Source: Tardiphaga robiniae
GTDB lineage: Bacteria; Pseudomonadota; Alphaproteobacteria; Rhizobiales; Xanthobacteraceae
DNA length: 64,000 nucleotides
Reading direction: 5' to 3'
NCBI RefSeq assembly: GCF_013359755.1
Contig: NZ_JABMCJ010000074.1
Span: forward strand, 84,934-148,933
Position numbers and translations under genes: made by a program. The notes under the pieces are model-generated. The model made no database searches, was not told the DNA's origin, and saw nothing but the letters and a program-made list of their open reading frames with translations. Below, piece after piece: positions 45,683 to 53,799 of the stretch; the first letter of the stretch is position 1, and each line of letters begins with the position of its first letter.

Positions 45683-47977
45683 ATGCCCCGCGACAACGAC
45701 AAAAACAACGGCCCCTCGCGCCGCCGGCCACCCGGTGGCAAAGGCGGCGCCGGCAAGGGCCGCTCCGGCGCCGCACGTGGACCCGACAAGAAATTCGCCA
45801 AACGCGATGGCACATACACCCCGAAGCCGCCCGGTGCTGGCGGCGGTGAGAAGCGATCTTTCGGTGGCAAGCCTTCTGGCGGCAAGTCTTTTGGCGCCAA
45901 GCCCTACGCCGGCAAACGCGATGACGACCGCGCGCCGCGCCGCGATCGTGACGATGCGCGTCCGGCTCGCTTCAACCGCGACGACCGTCCCGCGCGCAGC
46001 GGCGGTGGTGATCGCCCCGATCGCGGTCCGCGCAAGGATTTCGGCGACCGCGAGAAGCGCCCGTATGCGCCGCGCGCCGGTGGTGGCGACAAACGTCCCT
46101 ACAGCCCACGCGGAGAGGCACCGCGCGGCGACCGTCCGAATTTCAACAGGGATGATCGCGCCCCGCGTGGCGACCGCGGCGATGCGCGTCCGGCCGGACG
46201 TTTTTCCGACAAGAAGTTCGGCGAGCGGAAGCCCTACGCGCCGCGCGACGGTGGCGGTGAGAAACGCCCCTACACGCCGCGCGGCGAAGGCTTTCGCGGC
46301 GGCGATGGTGATCGTCCGCGTCCGCGCTTTGATCGCCCGCAAGGCGATCGCAACGATCGCCCACAGCGTGATCGCAGTGATCGTCCGCAGGGCGATCGTC
46401 CGTTCAGTCCGCGCCCGTCGCGTGATGGCGATCGCCCGCGCGGCGACCGGCCCTTCAGCGCCGAGAAGAAGTTTGGCGGCGACAAGAAATTCTCCCGTGG
46501 TGCGCCGGATCGCGGTGGCCCGCGCAAGAGCTTTGGCGATCGTCCCGATCGCGGTGATCGTGGCGGGCGTGATTTCGAGCGCGGCCCTGATCGCAGCGAG
46601 CAGAAGCCTTGGCAGAAGCGCGAAGGCGGGGCGGATGATCGCGGCAGCCGCAGCGCGCGTCCGCCGCGCGATGGCGCGCGCAATTTCGACCGGCCGAAAT
46701 TCGACCGGCCCAAATTCGAGCGTCCGCGCGATGATCGCCCGGAGCGCAGCGACAGCGAGCGTCCGCGTTTCTCGCGTCCGCGTGAGGACCGTCCAAGCTT
46801 CGATCGTCCGCGCGAGCCGCGTGGCCGCACCGACTGGCAGGAGCATGGTCGCAGCGAGGCTCGCGACGGCGACGAGCGTCCGCGTCGCGAGAATGAGGAC
46901 GACAGCAGGATTTTCGCCAAGCGTCCTGCATTCGGCGGCCGTGGTGAATATCGCGAGCGCGATCCGGAAGCGCGCCGCCCGGCGCGCGTTCCCGCGGCCA
47001 AGAAGGCCGGCGAGCGTATCGCCAAGGTCGTGTCGCGCGCGGGCCTGTGCTCGCGCCGCGATGCCGAGGAATGGGTCACGCAGGGCCGTGTTGCCGTCAA
47101 TGGCCGCGTGATCAATTCGCCGGCGCTGGACGTCAGCACCAACGACGTGATCACCGTCGACGGCAAGCCGTTGCCGGCGCCGGAGCGCACGCGCCTGTTC
47201 CTGTATCACAAGCCGCGCGGCCTGATGACGACCCACGCCGATCCCGAGGGACGGCCGACGGTGTTCGATCATCTGCCAGAGGGCCTGCCGCGCCTGATCT
47301 CCATCGGCCGACTCGATTTCAACACTGAAGGCTTGCTGTTGCTGACCAATGACGGTGGCCTCGCGCGGACGCTCGAACTGCCGGAGACCGGCTGGTTGCG
47401 GCGCTATCGCGTTCGTGCCCATGGCGAAGTCACGCAGGCACAGCTCAACGAGCTTAAGAACGGCGTCGAGGTCGACGGCGTCAAATATGGCTCGATCGAT
47501 GCGACGCTGGAGCGCGACAAGAGCGCCAATGTCTGGATCGTGTTCGCGATCCGTGAAGGCAAGAACCGCGAAGTACGCAACGTGCTCGCGCATCTCGGCC
47601 TTGAGGTGAACCGCCTGATTCGCATTTCCTACGGCCCGTTCCAGCTCGGCGAAATCGAGGAAGGCGAGGTCGATGAAGTGAAGACCCGCGTGCTGCGCGA
47701 GCAGCTTGGTGAGAAGATCGCGGATGCCTCGGGCGCCGATTTCGGTCGCCAGCTGCCGAGCAAGGGTGATGTGTCGCTCGACCCGGTGATCGTCAAGAAG
47801 CCGGTTCTGAAGCGTTCCACGGTGGAAGACCGCAAGGGCCGTCGCATTCTGGTGCAGCGCGCCGGCTCGGAAGAGTCGCGTGCCCGCAACGAGGACGCAG
47901 CCACCTTCGGCGGTCCCCCGAAGAAGCCGAAGCGCGGCTATCACGGCAAGCGCGATCTGAAGCCGCGGGACGCGTAA
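45683..47977 (+). CDS. rluB: Pseudouridine synthase RluB-like with a long disordered N-terminal tail
   Basis: The product is 764 residues. Residues 1-~440 are almost entirely Arg, Asp, Gly, Pro, Lys and Ser in repeated RDDRPxR, GDRPxF and KRPYxPRG-like units, predicted to be disordered and RNA-sticky. From ~443 comes an S4 RNA-binding domain (ERIAKVVSRAGLCSRRDAEEWVTQGRVAVNG). The RluB/RsuA catalytic domain follows, with the active Asp in GRLDFNTEGLLLLTNDG and the closing GKNREVRNVLAHLG loop. It likely makes pseudouridine in 23S rRNA helix 89 (position 2605 in E. coli). ATG 45683 is the best start; 45605 is open as well. Usual RluB is ~250-300 residues, so the tail is the striking feature. Confidence 0.92.
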   Translation: MPRDNDKNNGPSRRRPPGGKGGAGKGRSGAARGPDKKFAKRDGTYTPKPPGAGGGEKRSFGGKPSGGKSFGAKPYAGKRDDDRAPRRDRDDARPARFNRDDRPARSGGGDRPDRGPRKDFGDREKRPYAPRAGGGDKRPYSPRGEAPRGDRPNFNRDDRAPRGDRGDARPAGRFSDKKFGERKPYAPRDGGGEKRPYTPRGEGFRGGDGDRPRPRFDRPQGDRNDRPQRDRSDRPQGDRPFSPRPSRDGDRPRGDRPFSAEKKFGGDKKFSRGAPDRGGPRKSFGDRPDRGDRGGRDFERGPDRSEQKPWQKREGGADDRGSRSARPPRDGARNFDRPKFDRPKFERPRDDRPERSDSERPRFSRPREDRPSFDRPREPRGRTDWQEHGRSEARDGDERPRRENEDDSRIFAKRPAFGGRGEYRERDPEARRPARVPAAKKAGERIAKVVSRAGLCSRRDAEEWVTQGRVAVNGRVINSPALDVSTNDVITVDGKPLPAPERTRLFLYHKPRGLMTTHADPEGRPTVFDHLPEGLPRLISIGRLDFNTEGLLLLTNDGGLARTLELPETGWLRRYRVRAHGEVTQAQLNELKNGVEVDGVKYGSIDATLERDKSANVWIVFAIREGKNREVRNVLAHLGLEVNRLIRISYGPFQLGEIEEGEVDEVKTRVLREQLGEKIADASGADFGRQLPSKGDVSLDPVIVKKPVLKRSTVEDRKGRRILVQRAGSEESRARNEDAATFGGPPKKPKRGYHGKRDLKPRDA

Positions 47978-48022
47978 GAGAAGTCAAAGAGAAATACGAT
48001 GTACATCGCGACGGCAGTTGTG

Positions 48023-48139
48023 CTCCCTCCCCCCTTGCGGGGGAGGGTCGGGGAGGGGGGTAACCCGGAGCTCCGGCGTTTGTGGCTCACCCCCCTCCCG
48101 GCGCCTCGCGCCACCCTCCCCCGCAAGGGGGGAGGGGAC
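48023..48139. repeat. Compound palindromic intergenic repeat (CCCTCCCC type, copy 3)
   Basis: A left arm at 48025-48041 (CCCTCCCCCCTTGCGGG) pairs with the right arm at 48120-48136 (CCCGCAAGGGGGGAGGG read across the end). Nested GGGGGAGGG/CCCTCCCCC and CCCGGAGCTCCGG-like stems lie inside. It sits in the leader of rsmD. Confidence 0.85.
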
Positions 48140-48186
48140 CACGCTACACCTGCGGTGGCTTTGCCACTTTTCAAACGAGGCATCTG

Positions 48187-48741
48187 ATGCGTGTCGTCGG
48201 TGGCCGGCTGAAGGGCCGCAACATCGCGTCGCCCACGACGCAGGCGATCCGTCCCACGGCGGATCGACTGCGCGAGGCACTGTTCAACATCCTGATCCAC
48301 GCTTACGAGAGTCCGATCGAGGACGCGCGCGTGCTCGATCTGTTTGCCGGCACCGGTGCGCTCGGCATCGAGGCCGTATCGCGCGGCGCCAAGTTCACGC
48401 TGTTCGTCGATAACGGTTCCGAGGCGCGCGCGCTGCTCCGCAATAATGTCGAGGCGCTCGGTCTCGGCGGCGTGACCAAAGTGTATCGCCGCGACGCCGC
48501 CGATCTCGGTCCCGCCCATCCGGTCGAGCCGTTCTCACTGGTGTTCCTCGATCCGCCCTATCGCATGAAGCTTGCCGAAAAGGCGCTGGCCTCGCTGCGC
48601 GATGGTGGCTGGCTGACGCCGGGCGCTTTGCTGGTGGTGGAAGAAGCCAAGGATGCGGCTTTCGCAGCGCCCGACGGGTTCGAAGAACTCGAGCGCCGCG
48701 CCTATGACGATACCGAGTTTACGTTTCTGCGATCTGTGTAA
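48187..48741 (+). CDS. rsmD: 16S rRNA (guanine-966-N2)-methyltransferase RsmD
   Basis: The 184-residue class I methyltransferase has the opening MRVVGGRLKGRNIASP and the AdoMet motif VLDLFAGTGALGIEAVSRGA (near residue 50). The N-methyltransferase motif DPPY is in LVFLDPPYRMK (near residue 118). It modifies G966 of 16S rRNA in the assembling 30S subunit. The start ATG 48187 matches the conserved N-terminus; the long 5' leader is the palindromic repeat. Confidence 0.96.
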   Translation: MRVVGGRLKGRNIASPTTQAIRPTADRLREALFNILIHAYESPIEDARVLDLFAGTGALGIEAVSRGAKFTLFVDNGSEARALLRNNVEALGLGGVTKVYRRDAADLGPAHPVEPFSLVFLDPPYRMKLAEKALASLRDGGWLTPGALLVVEEAKDAAFAAPDGFEELERRAYDDTEFTFLRSV

Positions 48742-48764
48742 GAAGACGTCAAAAGGAGCCGCCG

Positions 48765-49154
48765 ATGTCTGCAATCGAATACACCTGGGATCACGTCCAT
48801 ATCCGCACGCCGGACACCGAAGCGACCGCGCAGTGGTTTGCCGATATGCTCGGCGCCGAGATCCTGCGTGCCCCTGGCCGCATCGATATCAGGCTTGGCG
48901 GCGGCATGATCTTCCTCGCCCCCGTGACGCCGGAGATGGGCGTCAACCCGCCGCCGGTCACGCCCTATCAGGGCCTCGATCATTTCGGCCTGAAGGTGAA
49001 GGACATCGATGCCGTGGCCGCTTCGCTGAAGGCCAAGGGCGTCGAGTTCACCAAGGAGCCCCATACGCTGAAGCCCGGCCTGCGCATCTGCTTCATCCGC
49101 GCGCCGCAGGGCGTGTCGATCGAGCTGCTCGAGCGCGACCCGAAATATACGTGA
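48765..49154 (+). CDS. VOC-superfamily (glyoxalase-like) protein
   Basis: This 129-residue protein shows two beta-alpha-beta-beta-beta modules of the vicinal oxygen chelate fold. They begin YTWDHVHIRTPDTEATAQWFADMLGAEIL and YQGLDHFGLKVKDIDAVAASLKAKGVEF. The metal-ligand pattern is His (DHVH), His (LDHFGL) and Glu (SIELLE). The substrate is unknown; glyoxalase, dioxygenase or resistance roles are all found in the family. Confidence 0.85.
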   Translation: MSAIEYTWDHVHIRTPDTEATAQWFADMLGAEILRAPGRIDIRLGGGMIFLAPVTPEMGVNPPPVTPYQGLDHFGLKVKDIDAVAASLKAKGVEFTKEPHTLKPGLRICFIRAPQGVSIELLERDPKYT

Positions 49155-49174
49155 GTCGAGCACCAGCCCGTCCA

Positions 49175-49255
49175 CGTCATTGCGAGGAGCGAAGCGACGC
49201 GGCAATCCAGTCTTCGCTTGCGGCTCTGGATTGCTTCGCTGCGCTCGCAATGACG
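49175..49255. repeat. Palindromic intergenic repeat (CGTCATTGCGAG type)
   Basis: CGTCATTGCGAG (49175-49186) pairs exactly with CTCGCAATGACG (49244-49255). Inside, GCAATCCAG (49202-49210) pairs with CTGGATTGC (49226-49234). I recognise this unit as a repeat found in many alphaproteobacterial genomes. It lies between convergent VOC and mutL genes. Confidence 0.92.
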
Positions 49256-49265
49256 GCTGAGGGGT

Positions 49266-51086
49266 CTATCGTCGCCCGAACAGCTTCTCGATATCGCTGA
49301 GCTTCAGCTCGACATAAGTCGGCCGGCCGTGATTGCACTGGCCGGAATTCGGCGTGTCTTCCATCTCGCGCAGCAGCGCGTTCATCTCCTCGGGCCGCAG
49401 CCGCCGGCCTGAGCGTACCGAGCCGTGGCAGGCCATGGTCGCCGCCACATGCAGCAGGCGGCGTTCCAGCGGCAGCGCTTCGTCCCATTCCGCCATGTGT
49501 TCGGCGAGATCGCGCAGCAGCGATGCCGCATTGGTCTTGCCGAGCAGCGATGGCGTCTCGCGCACGGCGATGGCGCCGGGGCCGAAACTGTCGATGGCGA
49601 GGCCGTAGCTTGCGAGTTCTTCGGCGCGGTCGAACAGTTTCTCCACGATGGCCTCGTCGAGCTCGACAATCTCGGGGATCAGCAGGATCTGCCGCTGCAC
49701 GCCATTGGCGGCCAGCGATGCCTTCAATCGCTCATAGACGATACGTTCATGGGCGGCGTGCTGATCGACCACGATCATGCCGTCGCGCGTCTGCGCGATG
49801 ATGTAGTTCTCGTGTACCTGCGCACGCGCGGCACCGAGCGGCCGGTCGATCAGGTCGGTCTGCGGTGCCTCTTCGAAACGCACATCGGCGGATGGCGTGC
49901 CGACATCGAAGGCCGCCTGGCCGGGTTCGGCGAGCGCAGCCGAATCATCGAATGCCGGCATGGCACCGACCGGAAAAGCAGGCGAGCGCTTCCAGTCCCA
50001 GTTCGCATTCGGGCGCGGCGCGAAATTGGGTGCGAAGTTGGGGCGGAACGAGTCCAGCACGGCGCCGTCGCTATTGGCCGCGGTGCGGCGTCCCTCACGG
50101 GCGAGGCCTTCCTTCAGCGCATGCACGATCAGCCCGCGCACCAGCCCGGCATTGCGGAAACGCACTTCGGTCTTGGCCGGATGCACATTGGCATCGACCT
50201 CCGTTGGGTCGAGCGTGACGAACAGCGCGACGACCGGATGGCGGTCGCGGGGCAGATAATCGGAATAGGCCGCGCGCACCGCACCAATGATGAGCTTGTC
50301 GCGAACCGGACGGCCATTGACGAACAGATACTGTCCAAGCGCATTTGCGCGGGTCAGCGATGGCGCGGCAGCAAAACCTTCGACCACCACGCCTTCGCGC
50401 TCGCTGCGCACTTCGATAGCACTGAGACGAAACTCAGGCCCGAGAATATCGCCGAGCCGCGTCAACTGTCCGGCCGGACCGGGCAGCGCAGCCGCCCACG
50501 TCACCGGCGCGCGTTCCTCGCCGGCCATGGTGAAGGCGATATCCGGCCGCGCCATCGCAAGGCGGCGCACCACTTCGCGGATCGCTTCGGCCTCGGTACG
50601 GTCGGTCTTGAGAAATTTCAGCCGGGCAGGGGTCGCATAAAAGAGATCGGCGACCTCGACGCGGGTGCCCTGCGACAGCGCTGCGGGCGCGATCGGCGAC
50701 TTCTCGCCGCCATCGACGGTGCGCGACCAGGCATGCGGCTCCGAGGCATGTCGCGTGGTGATGCTCAGCCGCGCCACCGAGCCGATGGAGGGCAGGGCTT
50801 CGCCGCGAAAACCGAGGGTGCGGATCTGCAGCAGGTCCTCGTCATCGAGCTTCGAGGTGGCGTGCCGGTCCACGGCCAGTTCCAGGTCGGCATGAGTCAT
50901 ACCGCCGCCGTCATCGGTGATGGCGATCTTTCGCCGTCCACCGCCATCGGTGAAAATCTCGACCCTGGAGGCGCCGGCATCGATGGCATTCTCCACCAGC
51001 TCCTTCACCACGCTGGCCGGACGCTCCACCACCTCGCCGGCGGCGATGCGGTTGACGATGGTTTCTGGCAGTTGGCGAACGGGCAT
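49266..51086 (-). CDS. mutL: DNA mismatch repair protein MutL
   Basis: The 606-residue protein has the GHKL ATPase motifs: [14 protein letters not shown] near residue 30 with Asn33, ITDDGGGM near 57, and [27 protein letters not shown]. A transducer domain follows, and then a C-terminal dimerisation domain ([33 protein letters not shown]…). MutL links mismatch recognition by MutS to strand removal. ATG 51086 gives the conserved start [26 protein letters not shown]; the frame is open to 51140. No endonuclease DQHA(X)2E(X)4E motif can be judged without alignment, but a [12 protein letters not shown] stretch is present. Confidence 0.97.
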   Translation of the reverse strand: [606 protein letters not shown]

Positions 51087-51190
51087 GGATCTCGGGGCGT
51101 ATGGATGGGTCGGGGTTATGTAGGAAACCGGGAGCGCCATTCTATGGCCCCGGGCGCCCGATGTCCCCGCCGGAGCCTGTTTTCCCCGCT

Positions 51191-51586
51191 TTATGCGAAT
51201 CGGCCGCCTTTCTCGATGACCTCGATCTTGTAGCCATCCGGGTCGGTGGCGAAGAAAAACTGCGCCAGCGTGCGGCCCTCATGTTTGAAATCCCGCAGCG
51301 GCCCGGGGGCCAGATTCTCGCGCTCGAACCGGGCATGTTCGGCAGCGACGTCATCCACGACGACCGCGAGATGGCCGTAACCGTCACCGAGCACATAGGG
51401 CTCAGTGCGGTCGAAGTTCACCGTCAGTTCGAGCTCGAAGGGCGAGGAGGGATGGCGCAGATAGATCAGCGCAAAATCGGGAAATGCAAAGCGCTCGGCA
51501 ATCTCGAGGCCAAAGGCGCGTTTGTAGAAATCCAGTGCGCGTGCTTCGTCGAGCACGCGGATCATCGAATGAACGGGTTTAGCCAT
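51191..51586 (-). CDS. gloA: Lactoylglutathione lyase-like (VOC) protein
   Basis: The 131-residue protein has the glyoxalase I layout: SMIRVLDEARALDFYKRAFGLEIAERFAFPDFALIYLRHP, then DGYGHLAVVVDDVAAEHARFERENLAPGP and the final ATDPDGYKIEVIEKGG. The His (HSMIRV) and the Glu (YKIEVIE) positions fit metal binding. It would convert the methylglyoxal-glutathione hemithioacetal to lactoylglutathione. A different VOC enzyme remains possible. Confidence 0.8.
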   Translation of the reverse strand: MAKPVHSMIRVLDEARALDFYKRAFGLEIAERFAFPDFALIYLRHPSSPFELELTVNFDRTEPYVLGDGYGHLAVVVDDVAAEHARFERENLAPGPLRDFKHEGRTLAQFFFATDPDGYKIEVIEKGGRFA

Positions 51587-51634
51587 CGGGAAATTCCTGG
51601 AAAAAGTGGTCTGGCTTGTTGTGTGGGGCGCCGC

Positions 51635-52054
51635 TCAGTCGTCGAAGCGGCAGCCGCGGCCTGCCTTGACGTCGCTGCGGCGCTTCTTGCCGTCGAGGCG
51701 GCGCATTTTCGAGCCGAGCGTTGGCTTGGTGGCCCGCCGCGGCGCCTGCCGGAAGGCGGCTTCCTGCATCAGCTCGACCAGCCGCTCGATGGCGTCGGCC
51801 TTGTTGCGCTCCTGGGTCCGGAAGCGCTGGGCGTGGATCACGATCACGCCGTCCTTGGTCATGCGCTGGCCGGCGAGGGTGCGCAGCCGGATTGCGGTAT
51901 CCTCCGGCAGCGCCAGCTTGCGGCTGTCGAAGCGCAATTGCGCGGCGGTGGAGACCTTGTTGACGTTCTGCCCGCCAGGTCCGGACGCACGGACGAAGAC
52001 GATATCGATATCGTCCTCATCGATGACAATGGAGCGGGTGATCCGGAGCAGCAT
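51635..52054 (-). CDS. arfB: Ribosome-rescue peptidyl-tRNA hydrolase ArfB (YaeJ)
   Basis: The 139-residue protein has the release-factor motif GGQ (residues 27-29, in SGPGGQNVNKVSTAAQL) and a basic C-terminal tail (RATKPTLGSKMRRLDGKKRRSDVKAGR) that fits in the empty mRNA channel of a stalled ribosome. It lacks the codon-recognition domain of RF1/RF2, which marks it as ArfB. The start is ATG 52054; the upstream frame to 52138 is not needed. Confidence 0.94.
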   Translation of the reverse strand: MLLRITRSIVIDEDDIDIVFVRASGPGGQNVNKVSTAAQLRFDSRKLALPEDTAIRLRTLAGQRMTKDGVIVIHAQRFRTQERNKADAIERLVELMQEAAFRQAPRRATKPTLGSKMRRLDGKKRRSDVKAGRGCRFDD

Positions 52055-52206
52055 TCTGTCTCCGTAGCACAGGATACCGCGTTTTGCTTGGTGCCCCCGT
52101 GCGCTTGATCGCAGATCGCAAAGATATGCCCGGGACATAGCGGCAATGCTGGAACTGGCGCCCTGCCGAGGCTTATCGTTGCACCATCAGTCAATCCGGA
52201 CGTCTC

Positions 52207-52891
52207 ATGACCAAGACCCCCCCGCAATATTCTCACCATCGATATCGGCGGTACCCATGTGAAGGTGATGACCAGCCGTGAAGGGATCAAACGCGAATTC
52301 GAATCCGGTCCGGACCTGTCCGCGAAGGAAATGGTGCGCAAGGTCAAGGCGCTGACCAAAGACTGGCGCTATGACGTCGTCTCAGCCGGCTATCCCGGCC
52401 CGGTGGCCGGCAATCGTCCGCTCAAGGAGCCACACAATCTCGGCACGGGCTGGAAGGGTTTCGATTTCGAACGGGCATTCCGCAAGCCCACGAAGCTTGT
52501 GAACGACGCCATGATGCAAGCGGTCGGCAGCTATGATGGCCGCCGGATGCTGTTTCTCGGCCTCGGCACAGGACTGGGTGCGGCCATGATCATCGATGGT
52601 CTGTCCGAGCCGATGGAGCTCGGTCATCTGCCCTATCGTCACAAGACATTCGAGGATTATGTCGGCGCAGCCGGCCTGAAGCGGCTGGGCAAGAAGAAGT
52701 GGCGGCAGCGCGTGGCTGATGTCGTTGCTGATCTGACGGCTGCGCTGGAGCCCGACTATACGGTGCTCGGCGGTGGCAATGTGGAGATGCTCGACAAACT
52801 CCCGCACAAGACCCGGCGCGGCGACAACGCGAATGCGTTCAAAGGCGGCTTCCGGCTCTGGGATCCACCGAAGCCAGTGAAGCGCCGCTAG
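52207..52891 (+). pseudogene. ppgK: Polyphosphate glucokinase-like ROK gene with a 1-base frameshift at a C7 run
   Basis: ATG 52207 (MTKTP) runs into seven C residues (52217-52223). After them, the frame that carries the ATP-binding phosphate-1 motif (ILTIDIGGTHVKVMT) is one base off. Reading through with six C gives MTKTPRNILTIDIGGTHVKVMT and continues unbroken to the stop at 52889-52891. As given, translation from 52207 stops soon after. A GTG at 52259 would begin after the DIGGTH motif and give a catalytically dead protein. The body has the ROK/PPGK pattern (GYPGPVAGNRPLKEPHNLGTGWKGFDFERAF; LFLGLGTGLGAAMIIDG; MELGHLPYRHKTFEDYVG). The family phosphorylates glucose with polyphosphate or ATP. 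The cause is either a sequencing error or a real contingency tract. Confidence 0.75.
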
Positions 52892-53790
52892 GCGCGTCGC
52901 GATCCGCTGCGCTCGACCAGCTTCACCATGACCTGCAGCGCGTGGTTCGTGGGCGTCGGGATGCCGTGCTCAGCGCCCTTGCGGACAATGAAGCCGTTGA
53001 GGAAGTCGATTTCCGACGGTTTGCCACGCGCGAGATCCTGCGATGTCGACGATTGCTGAAACGGCATGCTGGCCGCGAGGCCGAGCGTCTTCTCCAGAAG
53101 GTCGGCCGGCAGCGACACGCCGCAGGCGCGCGCCACCGCCATGCATTCCACGACGGCATCGGTCACGATGTCAGGCACGCCCTCGACCTTGAACATCTCG
53201 CCATAGGCAATCCCGGCCACCGCCGACAGCGCGTTATAGGCGCAGTTGTTGATAAGCTTGGACCACTGCACCGCGTCGATGTCGCCGGCGACGGCGGTCG
53301 GCACGCCGGCATCGGACAGCAGCTTCGCAAGCGCGTCGCTCTCGGGCGATGCGCCGATGATCAACTCGCCGCGTCCGTTGTGCTTGATGTGGCCTGGACC
53401 CGGCATCTCGGAGGCCACATAGACGGCTGCAGCGATCACCGGCTGGCTGAGGATGGCGCGCAGGCGCTCGGGATTGTCGACGCCGTTCTGCAAGCTCAGC
53501 ACGATGGAATTGGCTTTGAGCACCGGCTTCAGCGCGGCCGCCGAACTGTCCGTATCGCCGGACTTCACGGCGAACAGAACGAGATCCGGCGGCGCGAGAT
53601 CGGTGATCTGCGTCACCGCCTTCGCCGGAATGAAACCGTTGAACTCCGCACTCTCGAACCGAAGGCCGTGCGCATTGATGGCATCGACATGGATCTGGCG
53701 TCCGACCAATGTCACGTCATGGCCGGCGCGCAGCAGCTTGGCGCCGTAGTAGCAGCCAACCGCTCCGGCACCGATCACCGCGATCTGCAC
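52888..53790 (-). CDS. panE: 2-dehydropantoate 2-reductase (ketopantoate reductase) PanE
   Basis: The 300-residue protein has an N-terminal NADP-binding site (IAVIGAGAVGCYYGAKLLRAGHDVTLVGR; GAGAVG at 7-12) and a helical C-terminal domain with KLINNCAYNALSAVAG and SSTSQDLARGKPSEIDFLNGFIVRKG. It reduces ketopantoate to pantoate for coenzyme A synthesis. Several PanE paralogues exist in this group, and some act on other 2-oxoacids, so the substrate is moderately sure. Its stop overlaps the stop of the ROK gene (52888-52891). Confidence 0.88.
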   Translation of the reverse strand: MQIAVIGAGAVGCYYGAKLLRAGHDVTLVGRQIHVDAINAHGLRFESAEFNGFIPAKAVTQITDLAPPDLVLFAVKSGDTDSSAAALKPVLKANSIVLSLQNGVDNPERLRAILSQPVIAAAVYVASEMPGPGHIKHNGRGELIIGASPESDALAKLLSDAGVPTAVAGDIDAVQWSKLINNCAYNALSAVAGIAYGEMFKVEGVPDIVTDAVVECMAVARACGVSLPADLLEKTLGLAASMPFQQSSTSQDLARGKPSEIDFLNGFIVRKGAEHGIPTPTNHALQVMVKLVERSGSRRA

Positions 53791-53799
53791 GGCGGCGCC

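Noticed and set aside
45656..47944. A 762-codon open frame on the minus strand opposite the pseudouridine synthase gene.
   Set aside because: It mirrors the Arg/Asp-rich codon bias of the plus-strand gene, is low-complexity Ala/Arg/Thr/Ile text and has no ribosome site or domain; the plus-strand S4 and catalytic motifs are decisive.
49425..51233. A 602-codon plus-strand frame opposite mutL.
   Set aside because: MutL is unmistakable on the minus strand; the opposite frame has no recognisable motif.
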